From a virus, in the IMG/VR virus record IMGVR_UViG_3300032224_000487, positions 1 through 43,503 of that record: 43,503 nt of DNA; one strand, 5' to 3'. A program made the position numbers and the translations under genes. The notes below the pieces were generated by a model. That model ran no database searches, was not told the origin of the DNA, and saw nothing but the letters and a program-made list of their open reading frames with translations. Below, one piece after another: positions 41,601 to 43,503 of this stretch (position 1 is the first letter of the stretch; every line of letters begins with the position of its first letter).

Positions 41601-43503
41601 GTAGTAAATTGACCACCTATACCAGAAATTAAACCACTAGTAGACATACTCAATATAGAATTTGCATCACTAACTTTTACGTTACCGGAAGCAGTTGTTG
41701 ATAGATATGTACCAGTTGGTCCAAAGTATGCGTTAATCAGATTAGCTGAACTGCTGACTGTATTTGGTGTTTGAATGAAGTCTGCAATATACAAACGTGT
41801 TTGATTATTTGTTGGGTAGTTGTAAACTGAAACAACACGACCAACAGGGAAAAATTTAGAAATATTGGTGTCATAGAAACCAATAATATCATCTTCATTA
41901 AATTTACCTTTTACACCAGTCAATTCAATTGAATCTGGTATAGTCATGTATTTGTCAACATTTAAACCATCAAAGTAACAACCTAGAATTGCATCAGTTT
42001 GTAAACCTTTTGCTCTAACAATAACTTCTTGCGGTCTAATATAAGCCTGTACACCATCATTGTTCACATAACCATTTTGTACTGATAATGGTGTTGGTGC
42101 CGCAGTAGAAGCTTTTGTTGCATTTTGAAAACCAGTAGTTTGACTTGCATAATTTTGCTGAATGTTTGTATAATCATCCGCAGTAGGTACCAAATTAGTA
42201 CCAACAAGTGATGCATAGTCACCTGAGTTGGTTAAGTTTGTTCCACCAGATTGTTGTGCAAAGTTAAACTTTGGATCATTAATAACAATATTAGGAACTT
42301 CAAATGTATTAATCCAATTATCAAGTGGTGGATTCAACAAACAAACACCTTGATAATTAATAACACCAAATGGGTTTACACTAATCGTATTACTTGCTAA
42401 TTGTTGAACTGCAACGTTAGCAATAGTATATGGAAGTGTGTAAATATTACTTAATGAATTGTTAATTCCATTAATTGTAAATGAACTTGTTGGTGTTGTG
42501 TTTGAACCATAACTTGCATTTACAAAAGCGTTTTGCAATTGGAAGTTTTCAACATATTGTAATGGTGATAATGTTTTCTTTCTGATGTTGATGTTACATC
42601 TGAAATTATTTTGTGTAGTATCTGCGGTACCAAATGAACTGAAGTCATCTACCAAAATACCATTCTTAAATCTATTCAAACCATTAACGTCAGGAACTTG
42701 TAATGAATTTGCATTTGATTCCAACAAACTCAATGAAGTATAATATTCTAAGTTGTTAACTTGTGTTTGTAAGTCTGAAATATCAGATTTAGCCCAACGT
42801 TTATGTAAAACTTTTTGGAACGACAAGTTAGATGCGGTACTATTTTGTGTAATACCATATGTTGATTCTGCTGAAACATAATTAGAACCTTCACCTGGAA
42901 CAAACGCAGTATATGGATCCAAATTAAAATTAGCAAGTAACAATGAATCATCTGGTTCAACAGGATATACTGGTGATGAAGCAGGTGTTCCAAGAACCAT
43001 AATAAACTGACTGTCTTTGGTTAGAACAAGTTTATCTTTTCTACCCAAGTAATAGTTATAACCAGCAGTAAAGTTGGATCTATTTTGTGGAAGGAACAAA
43101 CCACCACTTGTTGTTGATGGTGATGACTTATAGTTCCATGTGTAAGATGTTACACCATTTTGTCTAGATGGACGGAAATCAATTGAATCTCTCAACTGAT
43201 ATAATGTTCCAGCTTTGGTTGTGTATGATGGAATTTGTGAGTATGTTTCATTTACATATGAACTCACAGTAAAGTATCCATCACCACCACTATGTGCATA
43301 GTAATCGTATGCAACAAGAATGTTACCAATTGGTGCAGAGGCGCCTGGTTTTAATTTAATTGATGCATGGTCATAAAAACCATCTCTTTGTCCAGTATCC
43401 AAACTATAAGATGATGTGATGTTTCTATAGTTAGAAAACGTTGTTCAGTTACCTGTGGTACCACTTGAGAATATATAAGTACCTGTAGCACCAGTATCAA
43501 TAA
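38666..43503 (-). CDS. Large DUF4815-type virion protein, 5' end outside window, in-frame TGA
   Basis: At least 1578 codons run without interruption from 43444 down to the stop. Sequence near the visible start (YDYYAHSGGDGYFTVSSYVNET...LYQLRDSIDFRPSRQ) and PLAQTFILDKKNYPNGAYLYSTRLFFA further on resemble large DUF4815-type structural proteins of T4-like cyanophages. Upstream of 43444 the same frame continues to encode virion-like residues (IDTGATGTYIFSSGTTGN) but is cut by TGA at 43445-43447. No ATG with a ribosome binding site follows the TGA. The gene therefore either carries a nonsense mutation, a read error or a recoded stop. The virion location is unknown; baseplate or tail periphery is likely from gene order. 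Confidence 0.72.

Noticed and set aside
1-43503. Whole-phage reassignment of TGA as a sense codon, suggested by the TGA at 43445
   Set aside because: Several conserved genes (gp46, gp47, uvsY, the 54-aa ORF, the MazZ-like and DsbA-like genes) end with TGA at the expected family length, so TGA is a normal stop here.

Overview
This window is part of the genome of a tailed, T4-like myovirus (class Caudoviricetes). The T4 core genes are recognisable and run in the T4 order on one strand. All supported genes lie on the minus strand, so transcription runs from high to low coordinates. The DNA is AT-rich, genes overlap by 1-4 bases (ATGA, TAATG), and there are no tRNAs, insertion sequences or CRISPR arrays. 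The accessory genes (peptide deformylase, 2OG-Fe(II) oxygenase, S74-chaperoned fibres, a DUF4815-type virion protein) resemble those of aquatic T4-like phages of cyanobacteria and SAR11. The host cannot be named from the window.

Layout in transcription order. (1) 43503-25305, adhesion and tail-fibre block: a very large DUF4815-type virion protein cut by the window edge and carrying an in-frame TGA; a small coiled-coil protein; a 1620-residue fibre with about 74 YadA-head-like repeats and a C-terminal S74 chaperone; a small Ig-like virion protein; three fibre-like proteins with a coiled-coil protein between two of them; a 1013-residue virion protein; and a short S74 protein. (2) 25292-11933, neck, packaging, tail and head: gp13, gp14, gp15, gp16, gp17, gp18, gp19, gp20, gp67, an unknown virion-like protein, a gp68-like core protein, gp21, gp22 and gp23. 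A strong terminator follows gp23. (3) 11854-11327, a tail-tube-superfamily gene that may be leaderless. (4) 11323-3520, recombination and late-transcription block with its own sigma70-like promoter: uvsY, uvsW, an LSm-like protein, gp55, a 54-aa ORF, gp47, gp46, peptide deformylase and a DruA (DUF4338) homologue. (5) 3497-3097, a self-contained transcription unit (consensus promoter, small HTH gene, terminator). (6) 3081-1: glycosyltransferase, MazZ-like (d)NTP pyrophosphohydrolase, gp45 clamp, a 64-aa protein, 2OG-Fe(II) oxygenase, a DsbA-like protein, and the first 13 codons of another gene.

How it works together: gp55 (late sigma), gp45 (clamp that activates late transcription) and a DsbA-like late-promoter-binding protein are encoded here. 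T4-type late promoter octamers (NATAAATA) stand upstream of structural genes, and four of them are fused to the stop codon of the preceding gene. gp46/gp47, UvsW and UvsY form the recombination-dependent replication machinery. gp20-23, gp67 and the gp68-like protein build and mature the prohead, gp16/gp17 package DNA, and gp13-15, gp18 and gp19 make the neck and tail. No wholly new multi-gene system is evident. The most unusual features are the giant YadA-like repeat fibre, the phage DruA homologue beside the HTH unit, the stop-codon/late-promoter fusions, the possible leaderless late gene and the in-frame TGA in the DUF4815 gene.
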